Source: BOG-908 sp964657885
GTDB lineage: Bacteria > Pseudomonadota > Alphaproteobacteria > Acetobacterales > Acetobacteraceae
Assembly: GCA_964657885.1 (NCBI GenBank)
Contig: CAZZWO010000025.1
Location: forward strand, 1 to 22,293
Reading direction: 5' to 3'
DNA: 22,293 bases
Positions 6,507 to 15,150 of this stretch are shown piece by piece. The notes beneath the pieces are model-generated. The model did no database searches. It was given only the letters and a program-made list of their open reading frames with translations, and was not told the origin of the DNA. How positions within the stretch are numbered: position 1 is the stretch's first letter; the number at the start of each line of letters is the position of its first letter. The position numbers and the translations under genes are program-made.

Positions 6507-7730
6507 TTAGGCCGCGCGAGCCAGATGCAATTGCGACCAGATTGCAGATAGCGCCGACACCAGATGCTCGATGTCGCTATCCGTGTGCTTGGGCGACGGC
6601 GTGATGCGCAGACGCTCCGTGCCGCGCGGCACAGTCGGGTAGTTGATCGGCTGCACATAAACCCCATGCTGCTCCAGCAAGGTGTCGCTGATCTGCTTGC
6701 ATAACGCGGCATCCCCAACCATCACCGGAACGATGTGGCTCGGGTTCGCCTGGTGCGGAACGCCCGCTTCGTCGAGCCGCCGGCGCAGCAAAGCGACCAG
6801 CCGCTGCTGCTCGCCGCGCTCGGCGTTACTCGCCTTCAGATGCCGGATGCTCGCCAGCGCGCCTGCAGCAACCGCGGGTGGCAGCGCGGTGGTGAAGATG
6901 AAGCCGCTTGCAAAACTGCGGACATAGTCGATCAGGTCGGTGGATCCGGTGATGTAACCGCCGATCACGCCGAAGCCCTTGGCAAGCGTACCTTCGATGA
7001 CATCGACGCGGTCCATCAACCCTTCCCGCTCGGCGATGCCGCCGCCACGCGGACCGTACAGCCCGACCGCGTGCACTTCATCCAGATAGGTCAGCGCATT
7101 ATGGCGTTCGGCCACATCGCAGATCTCGGCGATCGGCGCGATGTCGCCGTCCATTGAGTAGATGCTCTCGAACATCACCAGCTTCGGCAGGTCGGGATCC
7201 AGTGCCGCGAGCCGACGGTCGAGGTCGGCCGGGTCGTTATGCGCGAACACCTCGATGCGCGCGCGGCTGTGGCGCGCACCCTCGATCATGCTGGCGTGGT
7301 TCTTTGCGTCCGACAACACCACGCAACCCTGCAGCCGCGCGGCCAGCGTGCCGATCGCCGCCCAATTGCTCATGTAGCCGGAGTTGAACAGCAGTGCGGC
7401 ATCCTTGCCGTGCAGGTCTGCAAGTTCTTCCTCGAGCAGCACGTGGTAGTGGTTGGTCCCGGCGATGTTGCGGGTGCCACCCGCGCCGGCGCCGCAATGG
7501 TCCAGCGCCTCGTGCATCGCTTCCAGCACCGTCGGATGCTGGCCCATGCCGAGATAGTCGTTGCTGCACCAGACCGTCACCTCGTCACGCCCGGTTTCCA
7601 GCGCGCCGGCCCGCTTGTGCATCACCCGCGGAAAGCTGCCCGGCTGGCGCTGCAGGTTGGCGAACACCCGGTAATTGCCCTGCGTGCGCAGGGTATCGAG
7701 TTCACGCTTGAAGAAATCCTGGTAATTCAT
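6507..7730 (-). CDS. hemA: 5-aminolevulinate synthase
   Basis: HemA (407 aa) is the PLP enzyme that condenses glycine with succinyl-CoA to 5-aminolevulinate, the first step of tetrapyrrole synthesis by the C4 (Shemin) route of alphaproteobacteria. It begins MNYQDFFKREL, as the family does. WCSNDYLGM, GAGAGGTRNIAGTN, DEVHAVG (Asp217 for the PLP ring nitrogen) and TLAKGFGVIGGY (Lys251, the Schiff-base lysine) are all present. The frame is open far upstream into puhE, but the family start and the ATGA overlap with the puhE stop fix the ATG at 7730. Its place as last gene of the bch-puh superoperon couples precursor supply to pigment-protein synthesis. A second, housekeeping hemA elsewhere is possible but not visible here. 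Confidence 0.96.
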   Translation of the reverse strand: MNYQDFFKRELDTLRTQGNYRVFANLQRQPGSFPRVMHKRAGALETGRDEVTVWCSNDYLGMGQHPTVLEAMHEALDHCGAGAGGTRNIAGTNHYHVLLEEELADLHGKDAALLFNSGYMSNWAAIGTLAARLQGCVVLSDAKNHASMIEGARHSRARIEVFAHNDPADLDRRLAALDPDLPKLVMFESIYSMDGDIAPIAEICDVAERHNALTYLDEVHAVGLYGPRGGGIAEREGLMDRVDVIEGTLAKGFGVIGGYITGSTDLIDYVRSFASGFIFTTALPPAVAAGALASIRHLKASNAERGEQQRLVALLRRRLDEAGVPHQANPSHIVPVMVGDAALCKQISDTLLEQHGVYVQPINYPTVPRGTERLRITPSPKHTDSDIEHLVSALSAIWSQLHLARAA

Positions 7731-8617
7731 GGTTCGCCCCTCGGTGCGGGATTCAACAACGAAAGCTCGACGAAACGCCGCCAGTTGGCCTGGAACGCCG
7801 GCAAGCTTCTGGCCGGCTGCGGCAATGCGCGGGGCGGCTGGGTCGGCGCCGGACGTGCCGCATCCTGCTTGCGCAGCCACCACGCCCACAACATGGTAAA
7901 AGGTAGCGGCAGAACCAGGAGTGCATGTTCCAGCACGGCGAGCGCCAGCATGGTGATGACGAAGGTCAGGCCCGCCAGCTGGAACGGTGTCACATCCGCC
8001 AGGCCGGCACGCTGCACCAGCAGAACCACCGCCAGCGTGCCGCCCCCCAGCGACACCGGCATCAGCACATTCATGCGCCGGCGCGACATGAAGCTGAGCA
8101 GGTAGGTGAGGTGCGACGGCAGGAACGCCTCGCCCAGGTTCAGCACGCCCAGGAACACGTTCAGCTTGGCGCTGAGCCGCATGCCCCACAGCACCAGGAA
8201 GGTCCACATTCCGACTTGATTAGGTGCGCCCCAGCAGGCCCACAGAACCGCCACACCGGTCGCCAGTATCGCCAGTTCGTGGTCGATGCAGGCTTCCACG
8301 CCGTAGCGGAAATGGCGCCAGCCGCGGCTGCCCGGCGGGCATGCGGTTTTGCGCGGGCCGGTCAGGAAGCCCATGAAGAACGCCATCTCGTGCCAGCCCC
8401 AGACCAGCACGCCATAGGTGAACGCGGCATAGGCGCCGATGACGCTCGAATCATGGCTGCCGGCCGCGAGGCGATACAGTGAAACCCCGGCAATCACCGT
8501 GAATGCGCCGAAGCTCCAGCGGAATGTGCGCGGCGGCAGGTTGTTCAGGAAGACGATCAGCCCGGTGGAGAACCACCACACGAACAGGCAGTAAAGCGCC
8601 GGGTACGCGGCGGACAT
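7727..8617 (-). CDS. puhE: Photosynthetic complex assembly protein PuhE (DUF3623 family)
   Basis: PuhE is a polytopic inner-membrane protein of the photosynthesis gene cluster. In Rhodobacter capsulatus it modulates bacteriochlorophyll production and reaction-centre/LH1 assembly. Its biochemical activity is not established. The 296-residue product has about seven to eight hydrophobic spans, beginning YPALYCLFVWWFSTGLIVFL. It carries the family-like segments WGWHEMAFFMGFLTGPRK and KLNVFLGVLNLGEAFLP, which are typical of this DUF. The Pro-rich C-terminal 45 residues look cytoplasmic. A GAGGG site precedes the ATG. The start lies 16 bases after the acsF stop, and the end overlaps hemA by 4 bases. 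The acsF-puhE-hemA order is conserved in phototrophic proteobacteria, which supports the name. Confidence 0.9.
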   Translation of the reverse strand: MSAAYPALYCLFVWWFSTGLIVFLNNLPPRTFRWSFGAFTVIAGVSLYRLAAGSHDSSVIGAYAAFTYGVLVWGWHEMAFFMGFLTGPRKTACPPGSRGWRHFRYGVEACIDHELAILATGVAVLWACWGAPNQVGMWTFLVLWGMRLSAKLNVFLGVLNLGEAFLPSHLTYLLSFMSRRRMNVLMPVSLGGGTLAVVLLVQRAGLADVTPFQLAGLTFVITMLALAVLEHALLVLPLPFTMLWAWWLRKQDAARPAPTQPPRALPQPARSLPAFQANWRRFVELSLLNPAPRGEP

Positions 8618-8633
8618 ACGGGATGCCCTCGTC

Positions 8634-9743
8634 TTACCAGGACGGCGCCAGGCGCACCTGACCCGGCAGGTTGGCGCTGCGGGCCGGCAACAGGTACATG
8701 CGCGCGAACGTCAATCCGGCGCCCACGGTCAACGCCGCATTCCGTGCGGCGCCGGCAAGCCCGCCTTGCGCACGCGCACGCCCCTTGCCCTCGGTGATCC
8801 GGCGCAACCGTTCGAGCCCGCGCAGGAATGCAGGATTGTCCAGGTCGAGCGTCACCGGAAAAACCTGGTGGCAGATCTCGGTGGTGATGCGGAAGACCTG
8901 CATGTCGTATTCCGTGGGATCCACACCGAGTGCCGCATGGAACACCGGGCGGGCGTGGTCGCGCACATACATCGTGGCGAACACCGCAAGCTGGAAGAAC
9001 CTGATCCACAAACGATTGATCCCGGTCAGCAGCTTGGGGTCCGCGCGCATCAGCAGCGCGAAAGCCTCGCCGTGACGGAACTCGTCGCCGCACCATTGCT
9101 CGAACCAGTTGAAGATCGGGTGGATCACCCGGTCCGGATTACGCTGCAGATGGCGGAAGATGGTGATGTAGCGTGCGTAACCGATCTTTTCCGACAGATA
9201 CGTGGCGTAGAACACGAACTTCGGCCGGAAATACGTGTATTTCTTCGTCTTGGTCAGGAAGCTGAGATCCACACCGACCGAGAAATCCTTCAGCGTCTCG
9301 TTGATGAACGCCGCATGCCGCGCCTCGTCCCGCGCCATGAAAGCGAACAGGTCGTGGATGTCGCCTTCCGGGATGCGCTTCTTGATCTCGGCGTACAGCA
9401 CGCAACCGGAGAACTCGGCAGTCACCGAGCTGACAAGAAACTCCAGGAATTCCTTCCGCAGTTCGGGCGGCATACTCGAGAAGTCACGCTTGAACACCTC
9501 GGTCTGGACGAAGTGGTTGCGATTATGGTCCGCCCGCAATTCGGCGATCAGTGCATCCCATTCGGTGCGCACGGCCGAGACATCGATGCGCCCCATCGCG
9601 TCGAAATCGGTCGTGTAGAAACGCGGGCTGAGCACGGTGTCCTGCTGGGCATACAGCGTGCTTTCGTTCGGCCCCCCGGCCCGCTTGTTGGCGGTGATGC
9701 CCTCGGCGGAGCTCTCCGCAGCCGGCTTGGTGATCGCGTTCAT
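8634..9743 (-). CDS. acsF: Mg-protoporphyrin IX monomethyl ester oxidative (aerobic) cyclase
   Basis: AcsF (369 aa) is the di-iron membrane-associated oxygenase that forms the fifth (isocyclic) ring, turning Mg-protoporphyrin monomethyl ester into protochlorophyllide using O2. Iron-binding motifs of the ferritin-like type are visible: Glu110 (TAEFSG), E140-A-R-H143 in DEARHAAF, and E221-F-R-H224 in DEFRHGEAF. TLYAQQDTVLSPRFYTTDF near the N-terminus is a family hallmark. The start overlaps the stop of the 105-residue ORF by 4 bases (ATGA). No anaerobic cyclase bchE is in this window, so ring closure as encoded here needs oxygen, pointing to an aerobic or microaerobic phototroph. Alphaproteobacterial AcsF usually needs the BciE/Ycf54-type partner, which I do not see here. 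Confidence 0.96.
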   Translation of the reverse strand: MNAITKPAAESSAEGITANKRAGGPNESTLYAQQDTVLSPRFYTTDFDAMGRIDVSAVRTEWDALIAELRADHNRNHFVQTEVFKRDFSSMPPELRKEFLEFLVSSVTAEFSGCVLYAEIKKRIPEGDIHDLFAFMARDEARHAAFINETLKDFSVGVDLSFLTKTKKYTYFRPKFVFYATYLSEKIGYARYITIFRHLQRNPDRVIHPIFNWFEQWCGDEFRHGEAFALLMRADPKLLTGINRLWIRFFQLAVFATMYVRDHARPVFHAALGVDPTEYDMQVFRITTEICHQVFPVTLDLDNPAFLRGLERLRRITEGKGRARAQGGLAGAARNAALTVGAGLTFARMYLLPARSANLPGQVRLAPSW

Positions 9744-10057
9744 GCCATGTTCCTCGGACGCAGGACCAGTTCCTCGGCCGGCTGGAAACCGACCTCGTAC
9801 AAGGTGGTCAGTTCAAACACGGAAACGGCTTCTGTCCAGAGGCGCCGCAGCCAGCCGGCGCGGGTGACGGTCGCATCTGTGCGGAAACGCCGCCGGTCAC
9901 CGAATTGAAGGCGCGATGGCATGCCGTGCACCTGCACCGTGTCGCCCGGACGGATGTCGATCCCGTCCGGGACCGCATAGGCATGGAAACTGTCATCCGT
10001 CCGTTCCAGGTCGACATCGCAGGCGATCTGGACGGTGGCGCGGCCGAACATCGCCAT
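9740..10057 (-). CDS. Conserved small protein of the puhC-acsF interval, function unknown
   Basis: A 105-residue protein lies between puhC and acsF. A small gene at this position is common in proteobacterial photosynthesis clusters, but I know of no assigned function. It has no signal peptide, membrane span or metal motif. Hydropathy suggests a soluble beta-rich fold, with the segment GIDIRPGDTVQVHGMP resembling a beta-barrel turn, then an amphipathic part ending in SVFELTTLYEVGFQP. I chose the ATG at 10057 because AGGAGG sits 6 bases upstream. A GTG one codon earlier is too close to that site. The start shares one base with the puhC stop (TGATG) and the end overlaps acsF by 4, so it is translated as part of the operon. 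Confidence 0.82.
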   Translation of the reverse strand: MAMFGRATVQIACDVDLERTDDSFHAYAVPDGIDIRPGDTVQVHGMPSRLQFGDRRRFRTDATVTRAGWLRRLWTEAVSVFELTTLYEVGFQPAEELVLRPRNMA

Positions 10058-10569
10058 CACGCGCCTCCTGCCGCGGCGCTTGCCGTCTGGCGGCGCGGGC
10101 TCATAGTCAGCAGCCGGACGAACACCGCCTCGTTCTCGCTGCCGAACGCCTCCAACTCGACCTGCCGGCCGGTGGACGGGTCGAACAGGGTCAGGCGGCC
10201 ATCCGCATAACCGGTCAGGCGCAAGGGCGGGGTCGAACCTACATTCTCGGCGCGCCTGGTGCGCGCGAACCCGCGCAGCGTGCCGCGCAGGAAGCCGTTC
10301 TGCCCGGTCATCACGTCAACCACCTGTCCGCCACCCGTCTGGCCGGCAGCCAACGTCACGATAACGGCGCCGTCCGGCCGGTCGGCAAATTGCAGACTGC
10401 GCTGCGCGGTAATCGGGGCCGACGGCGGCTCAACCCCCGACCCGCTCATTCGTCCCGCGACCGCGGCCAGCAATACGAACGCGATCAATCCGCCGGCACC
10501 CACCAGCGGCACATGCGGAAAGCTCGGCCCTGGCGCTGGCGAGTTTGGAGCGGGGCGGGTGGACACCAT
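10057..10569 (-). CDS. puhC: Photosynthetic complex assembly protein PuhC
   Basis: PuhC (170 aa) is a single-span membrane protein needed for efficient assembly of reaction-centre/LH1 core complexes in Rhodobacter; its mechanism is not settled. A Pro-rich cytoplasmic N-terminus (residues 1-19) leads into one hydrophobic helix (about 20-39). A periplasmic domain of about 130 residues follows, with SLQFADRPDGAVIV and FLRGTLRGFARTRR, which are typical of the family. The start is set by GGAGG directly upstream, itself just after the puhB stop. The end overlaps the next ORF by one base. The C-terminal Ala/Gly tail is unremarkable. Placement after puhA-puhB supports the call strongly. Confidence 0.93.
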   Translation of the reverse strand: MVSTRPAPNSPAPGPSFPHVPLVGAGGLIAFVLLAAVAGRMSGSGVEPPSAPITAQRSLQFADRPDGAVIVTLAAGQTGGGQVVDVMTGQNGFLRGTLRGFARTRRAENVGSTPPLRLTGYADGRLTLFDPSTGRQVELEAFGSENEAVFVRLLTMSPRRQTASAAAGGA

Positions 10570-10578
10570 CTACCTCCT

Positions 10579-11256
10579 TCAGGCCGCGGCCGTCTCGGGC
10601 TGCAGGCCGGCCGGGGCGAGCGAACGCCCTGCCTGCCGGACCGGCGCCAGCACCTGAGGCGACTGCGCCGCGTGATCCGCCAATGCCCGGGCCAGGATGG
10701 CCGAGGCTCCCTGTGCCGCGGGAACACAACGCAGCATGGGCTCGGTTCGCGCCATGCGCCAGGGGCGGGCATGCGGCCACATGACGAAATACGACAATTG
10801 TTCGCCGGCAAGCAGCCTCAAGGAAATGTCGCCTACCCCGCCGGAATACATCCGCACGTCCGCCGCCTCGATCCGGGCGAACGGCAGGTTGAACGTGACG
10901 GGCAGCGCGATGCCGCAGCTGACGACGACGCGCCGCGTGGTGATGCTGTAGGTGGTGCTGCGCTGAACCGCCCAGGCATACAGCGCCATCAGCGCAAACG
11001 GCACACCCGCCAGCCCGGCGCGATGCAGCAGCGCTACGGCCACCTCGTGGGACGACGCCCCGTGGCTGATCGCACTGGCTGCCGACAGGACCAGGATGGT
11101 TGCGAAATACACCGCGACGAGCCGCACATGGAAGGCGCGGCGCAACAAAGCGAGCGCGTTGGGCGAGCCTTGCCACAGCAGGCGTTCACCCTCCGGCAGG
11201 CGGGCCGGCAAGCCGCGGGACCGCAGGCGGGCCGCCCGGAGATGACGCGCGCTCAT
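10579..11256 (-). CDS. puhB: Photosynthetic complex assembly protein PuhB (bacterial PH-like domain)
   Basis: PuhB (225 aa) is a membrane protein that assists reaction-centre assembly, shown genetically in Rhodobacter. An N-terminal basic segment with LPEGERLLWQGSP precedes two membrane spans (about 43-63 and 79-97). The segment YSITTRRVVVSCGIALPVTFNLPFARI is the start of a bacterial PH-type beta domain, as in other membrane-anchored bPH proteins. The extended C-terminus is Ala/Pro-rich. The start overlaps the puhA stop by 4 bases (ATGA), so synthesis of the H subunit and this assembly factor is likely coupled. Confidence 0.93.
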   Translation of the reverse strand: MSARHLRAARLRSRGLPARLPEGERLLWQGSPNALALLRRAFHVRLVAVYFATILVLSAASAISHGASSHEVAVALLHRAGLAGVPFALMALYAWAVQRSTTYSITTRRVVVSCGIALPVTFNLPFARIEAADVRMYSGGVGDISLRLLAGEQLSYFVMWPHARPWRMARTEPMLRCVPAAQGASAILARALADHAAQSPQVLAPVRQAGRSLAPAGLQPETAAA

Positions 11257-12032
11257 AGCAGCGGCGCCTTGCGCTCGGCCGTCGCATAGAGAAGGCCGCC
11301 GCCATAATATCCCACGATCTTGTCCTCCTCCAGCGAGGTGACCGAGTCCGGGTTCTTCAATCCTGGAACATCGGCGAAGTGCTTGGCCAGCACAGCGTAA
11401 ACCTTGATCGCTTGCTGCCGCGGCCGGAAATTAACGAAGTGGGTCGGCAGCAATACGCGCCGAGCGCCGAACGTGGCGTGCGTCTCCACCTCAAGGTAGC
11501 GCACGATGTATTCCGAACGATCGATCCAGACATCGGCAACGGTGCCTGCAATGATGCCGTCGTTACCGAGCACCTTCCAGCCGCGCGGATCGGGGTCCTG
11601 GTGCGACAGGAAGAAATCCTCGGCGGTGCGCAACGGCACGATCTTCGGCAGCCCGTCATCGTAAGCGAGTTCCGGCGCATCGTGGCGCTGGGCGTATGCT
11701 GCAGGGCCCACGCCGTCGATCATCGGGTTGCCGGTCGGCTCGAAAGGTGCACCGGCCCAGGCCAGCACACGCTCGGCTGCAAATACCTCCGGCTTTTCCC
11801 CACGCGGAGCAGCTATCGCCGAGCCATCTCCCATGATGAAATGTTTTGGTTTCGGCATGGCCGGGAAGCCGGCGGGATCCTGCCCGGGATAATCCGGAAC
11901 CAGCGGATAGCCCTCCCGGTGATCCTCGCGACGCAACCACCAGATCAGCGAGAAGAAGAACAGCCAGAACACATAGATGGTGATCTGCGCCACATCGAAA
12001 TGGGCAAGTACGGCGCCGTTTCCTAGGTTCAT
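11253..12032 (-). CDS. puhA: Photosynthetic reaction centre H subunit
   Basis: PuhA (259 aa) caps the cytoplasmic side of the L/M core, stabilises it and shapes proton uptake to the QB quinone. One N-terminal membrane helix spans about residues 14-33 (ITIYVFWLFFFSLIWWL), followed by RREDHREGYPL, a family signature. A PRC-barrel cytoplasmic domain follows, including AGTVADVWIDRSEYIVRYLE, and the protein ends with EEDKIVGYYGGG (235-246) and LLYA. The ATG at 12032 has GAGGAG upstream. A 27-base gap separates it from lhaA, the largest gap in this operon and a possible site for an internal puhA promoter, though I saw none that was convincing. Confidence 0.97.
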   Translation of the reverse strand: MNLGNGAVLAHFDVAQITIYVFWLFFFSLIWWLRREDHREGYPLVPDYPGQDPAGFPAMPKPKHFIMGDGSAIAAPRGEKPEVFAAERVLAWAGAPFEPTGNPMIDGVGPAAYAQRHDAPELAYDDGLPKIVPLRTAEDFFLSHQDPDPRGWKVLGNDGIIAGTVADVWIDRSEYIVRYLEVETHATFGARRVLLPTHFVNFRPRQQAIKVYAVLAKHFADVPGLKNPDSVTSLEEDKIVGYYGGGLLYATAERKAPLL

Positions 12033-12059
12033 CGTCTGTCTCCTCGATACGATGGAGGT

Positions 12060-13544
12060 CTAAATTGAAGTGGCGGCAAGCCTGGTGCCGTCAAGGTCGT
12101 GCGGAACACGGGAGTGCCCCTGTGCACGTGCAAAAGTCGGCGTGCGCACCAGCGGTCCGGCTGCCACCAGGGTTGCGAACAACAACACGATCTCGATCGT
12201 GTATACCACGCCGTAGCCGGTGGCGTTGTCCACGAGCGCCGGGCCAAGACGGCCGGATTGCGCGAGCATCGAGACGCCGTCACGAATGAGGCCGCCGCTT
12301 GCAACCGCAACGCCGGCCGCCGACGCCTGCACCGCGCCCCAGATGCCCAGAGCGAGCCCGATCTGGCCGTTGCCGGCCATCGCCATTGCCGCGGTCAGCG
12401 TGCAGTGCGCAAACAGGCCGGCGCCGAAACCTATCAGCGAAACACCGGCTGCGAACAGCATAGTGGATTGCAGCGGCGCCGCAAAAATCAACGCCGAGAA
12501 AGCAAACAGTCCGGCGACCGCGCCGATGCATGCGAGCCGGTAAGGGTCGGCACCGCGGCCCAGCAGCTTTGCCGCAATCCCGAAACCCACCAGGCCGCCG
12601 ACGGCGAGCAATGCGGTGAATGCCGTGGTGACACCGACCGGAAGATGCAGCACCTGACCGCCATACGGCTCCAGCAGGATGTCCTGCATGCTGAAGGCGA
12701 CGGTGCCGAAACCGAGCGCCACCAGCCGCCGCCGCGCGCCTCCTTCGCGATCGAACTCAGCCCAGGACTGGCGAAAGCTTGGCCGGACACGGTCCGGCGC
12801 GGTGAGTGCGGGCTGTCTCGGCTCCTGTTTCCACAGCGCTATGCCGTTCAGGACGATGGTCGTGACAGACGCGCCCTGGATGACCTGGATCAGGCGGATT
12901 TCGGAGAAATGTGCAAGCAGGGCGCCGAACAGGATGGCGCTCACCACCATGCCGAGCAGCAGCATCATGCAGAGCAGGGCGACGACTTTCGGATGTTTCT
13001 CCACCGGTGAGAGATCCGTTGCCAGCGCCAGACCGACCGTCTGCGTGGTGTGCAGTCCGGCGCCGACGAGAAGGAACGCCAGTGCCGCAGCCGCCTGGCC
13101 GATGATGATCGGGCCGTTGCTGTCGCCCGACAGGATGATGAGCGCGAACGGCATGATCGCCAGGCCGCCGAACTGCAGCATGGTGCCCATCCACAGATAC
13201 GGCACGCGCTTCCATCCCAGCACCGACCGGTGGTTGTCCGAACGGAAGCCGACGACAGCACGGAACGGTGCGAAGACCAGCGGCAACGAGACCATCACGG
13301 CAACCAGCCAGGCCGGCACGCCCAGCTCCACGATCATCACGCGGTTGAGCGTGCCGATCAGCAACACCGCGGCCATGCCCACGGTCACCTGGAACAGCGA
13401 CAGGCGCAGAAGGCGCGAAAGCGGCATTTCGTCGGTGGCGGCATCGGCGAAAGGCAGAAATGCGGGGCCGATGCTGCTCCATTTCGAAGCGAGCTTCTGG
13501 TTCAACCGTCGCAGCCTGACCGGCGCTGCGAGCACCCCGCTCAT
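12060..13544 (-). CDS. lhaA: LH1 assembly protein LhaA (PucC-family MFS transporter-like)
   Basis: LhaA (494 aa) is a twelve-span membrane protein of the PucC/BCD family within the major facilitator superfamily. In Rhodobacter it is needed for LH1 assembly and probably hands pigment to antenna polypeptides. Features are the N-terminal LPLSRLLRLSLFQ-like entry, LIGTLNRVMIVELGVPAWLV, FRAVVGFRSDNHRSVLGWKRVPY and ATDLSPVEKHPKVVALL, all characteristic of the family, and a second half with DILLEPYGGQVL. The C-terminal 35 residues are polar. It overlaps the bchM stop by 4 bases. The location between bchM and puhA is the conserved place for lhaA, favouring it over pucC, which sits with LH2 genes. No LH2 genes are in this window. 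Confidence 0.95.
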   Translation of the reverse strand: MSGVLAAPVRLRRLNQKLASKWSSIGPAFLPFADAATDEMPLSRLLRLSLFQVTVGMAAVLLIGTLNRVMIVELGVPAWLVAVMVSLPLVFAPFRAVVGFRSDNHRSVLGWKRVPYLWMGTMLQFGGLAIMPFALIILSGDSNGPIIIGQAAAALAFLLVGAGLHTTQTVGLALATDLSPVEKHPKVVALLCMMLLLGMVVSAILFGALLAHFSEIRLIQVIQGASVTTIVLNGIALWKQEPRQPALTAPDRVRPSFRQSWAEFDREGGARRRLVALGFGTVAFSMQDILLEPYGGQVLHLPVGVTTAFTALLAVGGLVGFGIAAKLLGRGADPYRLACIGAVAGLFAFSALIFAAPLQSTMLFAAGVSLIGFGAGLFAHCTLTAAMAMAGNGQIGLALGIWGAVQASAAGVAVASGGLIRDGVSMLAQSGRLGPALVDNATGYGVVYTIEIVLLFATLVAAGPLVRTPTFARAQGHSRVPHDLDGTRLAATSI

Positions 13545-14245
13545 TGACGCACCAGCTCTAACGCGTGGCTCATGTAGAAGCCGCTTGTGACACGAGAGTC
13601 ACGAGCAGCCACAACGCTTTGCAGTGATGGATCAGCGGCGAGCAGGCGCTTGATGGCGCGGAACGAGACCGGCTCGATTGCCGGTGCGCGGTCGCCACGC
13701 GGGAACAGCCGGCCTGCCGCATGCATGACGCTCAGCAAAGGCGTGCGCGGTGCGAAGGTGAACAGCACGGAACCGGACGCACGGGCCGCCAGCGCCGACG
13801 CGACCCGCGCCATGTCGGGTGCCCGATAGTGGATCAGCGAGTCCATCGCGACCACATGATCGAACTCACCCAGCGACGGATCCATCATGTCACCGACGGA
13901 GAAGTTGATGCTGCCGTCACCGAGATCACGCGGCGCACGGTCCCGCGCGATGCCGACCAGGCTCGATGAGAGATCGATTGCGGTAACCTTCGCACCGCGC
14001 CGCGCCGCCTCGACCGCCAGCGCGCCGGTACCGCAGCCCGCATCCAGCAGGCGCATACCGTGCAAATCCGGCGGCAACCATCCGAGCAGGGTTGCACGCA
14101 TGCGGTCGCGCCCGGCGCGTACCGTCGCCCGGATGCCGCTGACCGGCACATCGGACGTCAGACGCGCCCAGGCATCCGAGGCGGTACGGTCGAAATAGGT
14201 TTCGAGCTGACTGCGACGGCTGAGATAGGTGGCGGTGCTCATCAT
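13541..14245 (-). CDS. bchM: Mg-protoporphyrin IX O-methyltransferase
   Basis: BchM (234 aa) methylates the ring C propionate of Mg-protoporphyrin IX using S-adenosylmethionine, the step after Mg chelation and before AcsF. The Rossmann-type SAM site is clear: LLDAGCGTGALAVEA with motif I at residues 68-74, then TAIDLS, and INFSVGDMMD. The N-terminus SQLETYFDRTASDAWARLT is typical of the family. Two adjacent ATG codons are possible (14245 and 14242). The first gives an ATGA overlap with bchL, as in most neighbouring junctions, so I used it. The stop overlaps lhaA by 4 bases. Confidence 0.95.
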   Translation of the reverse strand: MMSTATYLSRRSQLETYFDRTASDAWARLTSDVPVSGIRATVRAGRDRMRATLLGWLPPDLHGMRLLDAGCGTGALAVEAARRGAKVTAIDLSSSLVGIARDRAPRDLGDGSINFSVGDMMDPSLGEFDHVVAMDSLIHYRAPDMARVASALAARASGSVLFTFAPRTPLLSVMHAAGRLFPRGDRAPAIEPVSFRAIKRLLAADPSLQSVVAARDSRVTSGFYMSHALELVRQ

Positions 14246-15150
14246 TCATACCCGAGCAGGTCGAATATTTCGCGATCCTTCAGAGGCGTTCCCTCAAGCG
14301 GCTCGGTGCCTGCCCAGAGCTGCGCTGCAAGACGGAGGTATTCGAGCTTCACCGCCTCGAGCTCCGGTGAACTGTCCATTTCGAACAAGGTGGATTTTTT
14401 CAGGCGGGACCGGCGGATGACATCGAGGTCCGGAAAATGCGCGAGCGTGGAAAGACCGGTTGCCGCGTTGTAGCGGTCCACCTGGTCCGTTGCCGCCGAC
14501 CGGTTGCAGATGACGCCGCCGAGACGAACGTTGTAGTTCCGCGCCTTCGCCCCAATCGCCGCTACGATGCGGTTCATCGCGAAGATGCTGTCGAAATCAT
14601 TGGCCGCCACGATCAACGCGCGATCGGCATGCTGCAGCGGGGCGGCAAACCCGCCGCACACCACGTCGCCGAGCACGTCGAAGATCACGACGTCGGTTTC
14701 TTCCAAAAGATGATGTTCCTTCAGGAGCTTCACCGTCTGGCCTACCACGTAGCCACCGCAACCGGTGCCGGCCGGCGGACCGCCCGCCTCGACACACATG
14801 ACCCCGTTGTAGCCCTGAAAGACGAAATCCTCGACCCGCAACTCCTCCGAATGGAAGTTCACGGTCTCCAGGACATCGATCACCGTCGGCTGCAGATGTT
14901 TGGTGAGCGTGAACGTCGAATCGTGCTTCGGATCGCAGCCGATCTGCAGCACCCGTTTGCCGAGCTTGCTGAACGCTACCGAAAGGTTAGAGGATGTCGT
15001 GCTCTTGCCGATGCCGCCCTTGCCATACACCGCGAAAACCTTCGCCGTGCCGATCTTGAGGGTCGGGTCGAGCTGCACCTGAACGCTGCCCTCACCGTCA
15101 CCCTTGCGGGGAAGCAGGTTGGTTTTCGGACGAACCAGTGTTTCGCTCAT
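14242..15150 (-). CDS. bchL: Light-independent protochlorophyllide reductase iron protein (L subunit)
   Basis: BchL (302 aa) is the NifH-like ATPase dimer that delivers electrons to BchN/BchB during dark-operative reduction of protochlorophyllide ring D. The P-loop GKGGIGKS occupies residues 43-50, and the Lys at 49 contacts ATP. Cys131 (GTGCGGY) and Cys165 (DVVCGGFAA) are the two ligands that bridge the [4Fe-4S] cluster between subunits. The N-terminal ~35 residues before the P-loop core are the flexible extension common to BchL. It overlaps bchH and bchM by 4 bases each. The enzyme is oxygen-sensitive, which contrasts with the O2-dependent AcsF encoded nearby. Confidence 0.98.
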   Translation of the reverse strand: MSETLVRPKTNLLPRKGDGEGSVQVQLDPTLKIGTAKVFAVYGKGGIGKSTTSSNLSVAFSKLGKRVLQIGCDPKHDSTFTLTKHLQPTVIDVLETVNFHSEELRVEDFVFQGYNGVMCVEAGGPPAGTGCGGYVVGQTVKLLKEHHLLEETDVVIFDVLGDVVCGGFAAPLQHADRALIVAANDFDSIFAMNRIVAAIGAKARNYNVRLGGVICNRSAATDQVDRYNAATGLSTLAHFPDLDVIRRSRLKKSTLFEMDSSPELEAVKLEYLRLAAQLWAGTEPLEGTPLKDREIFDLLGYE

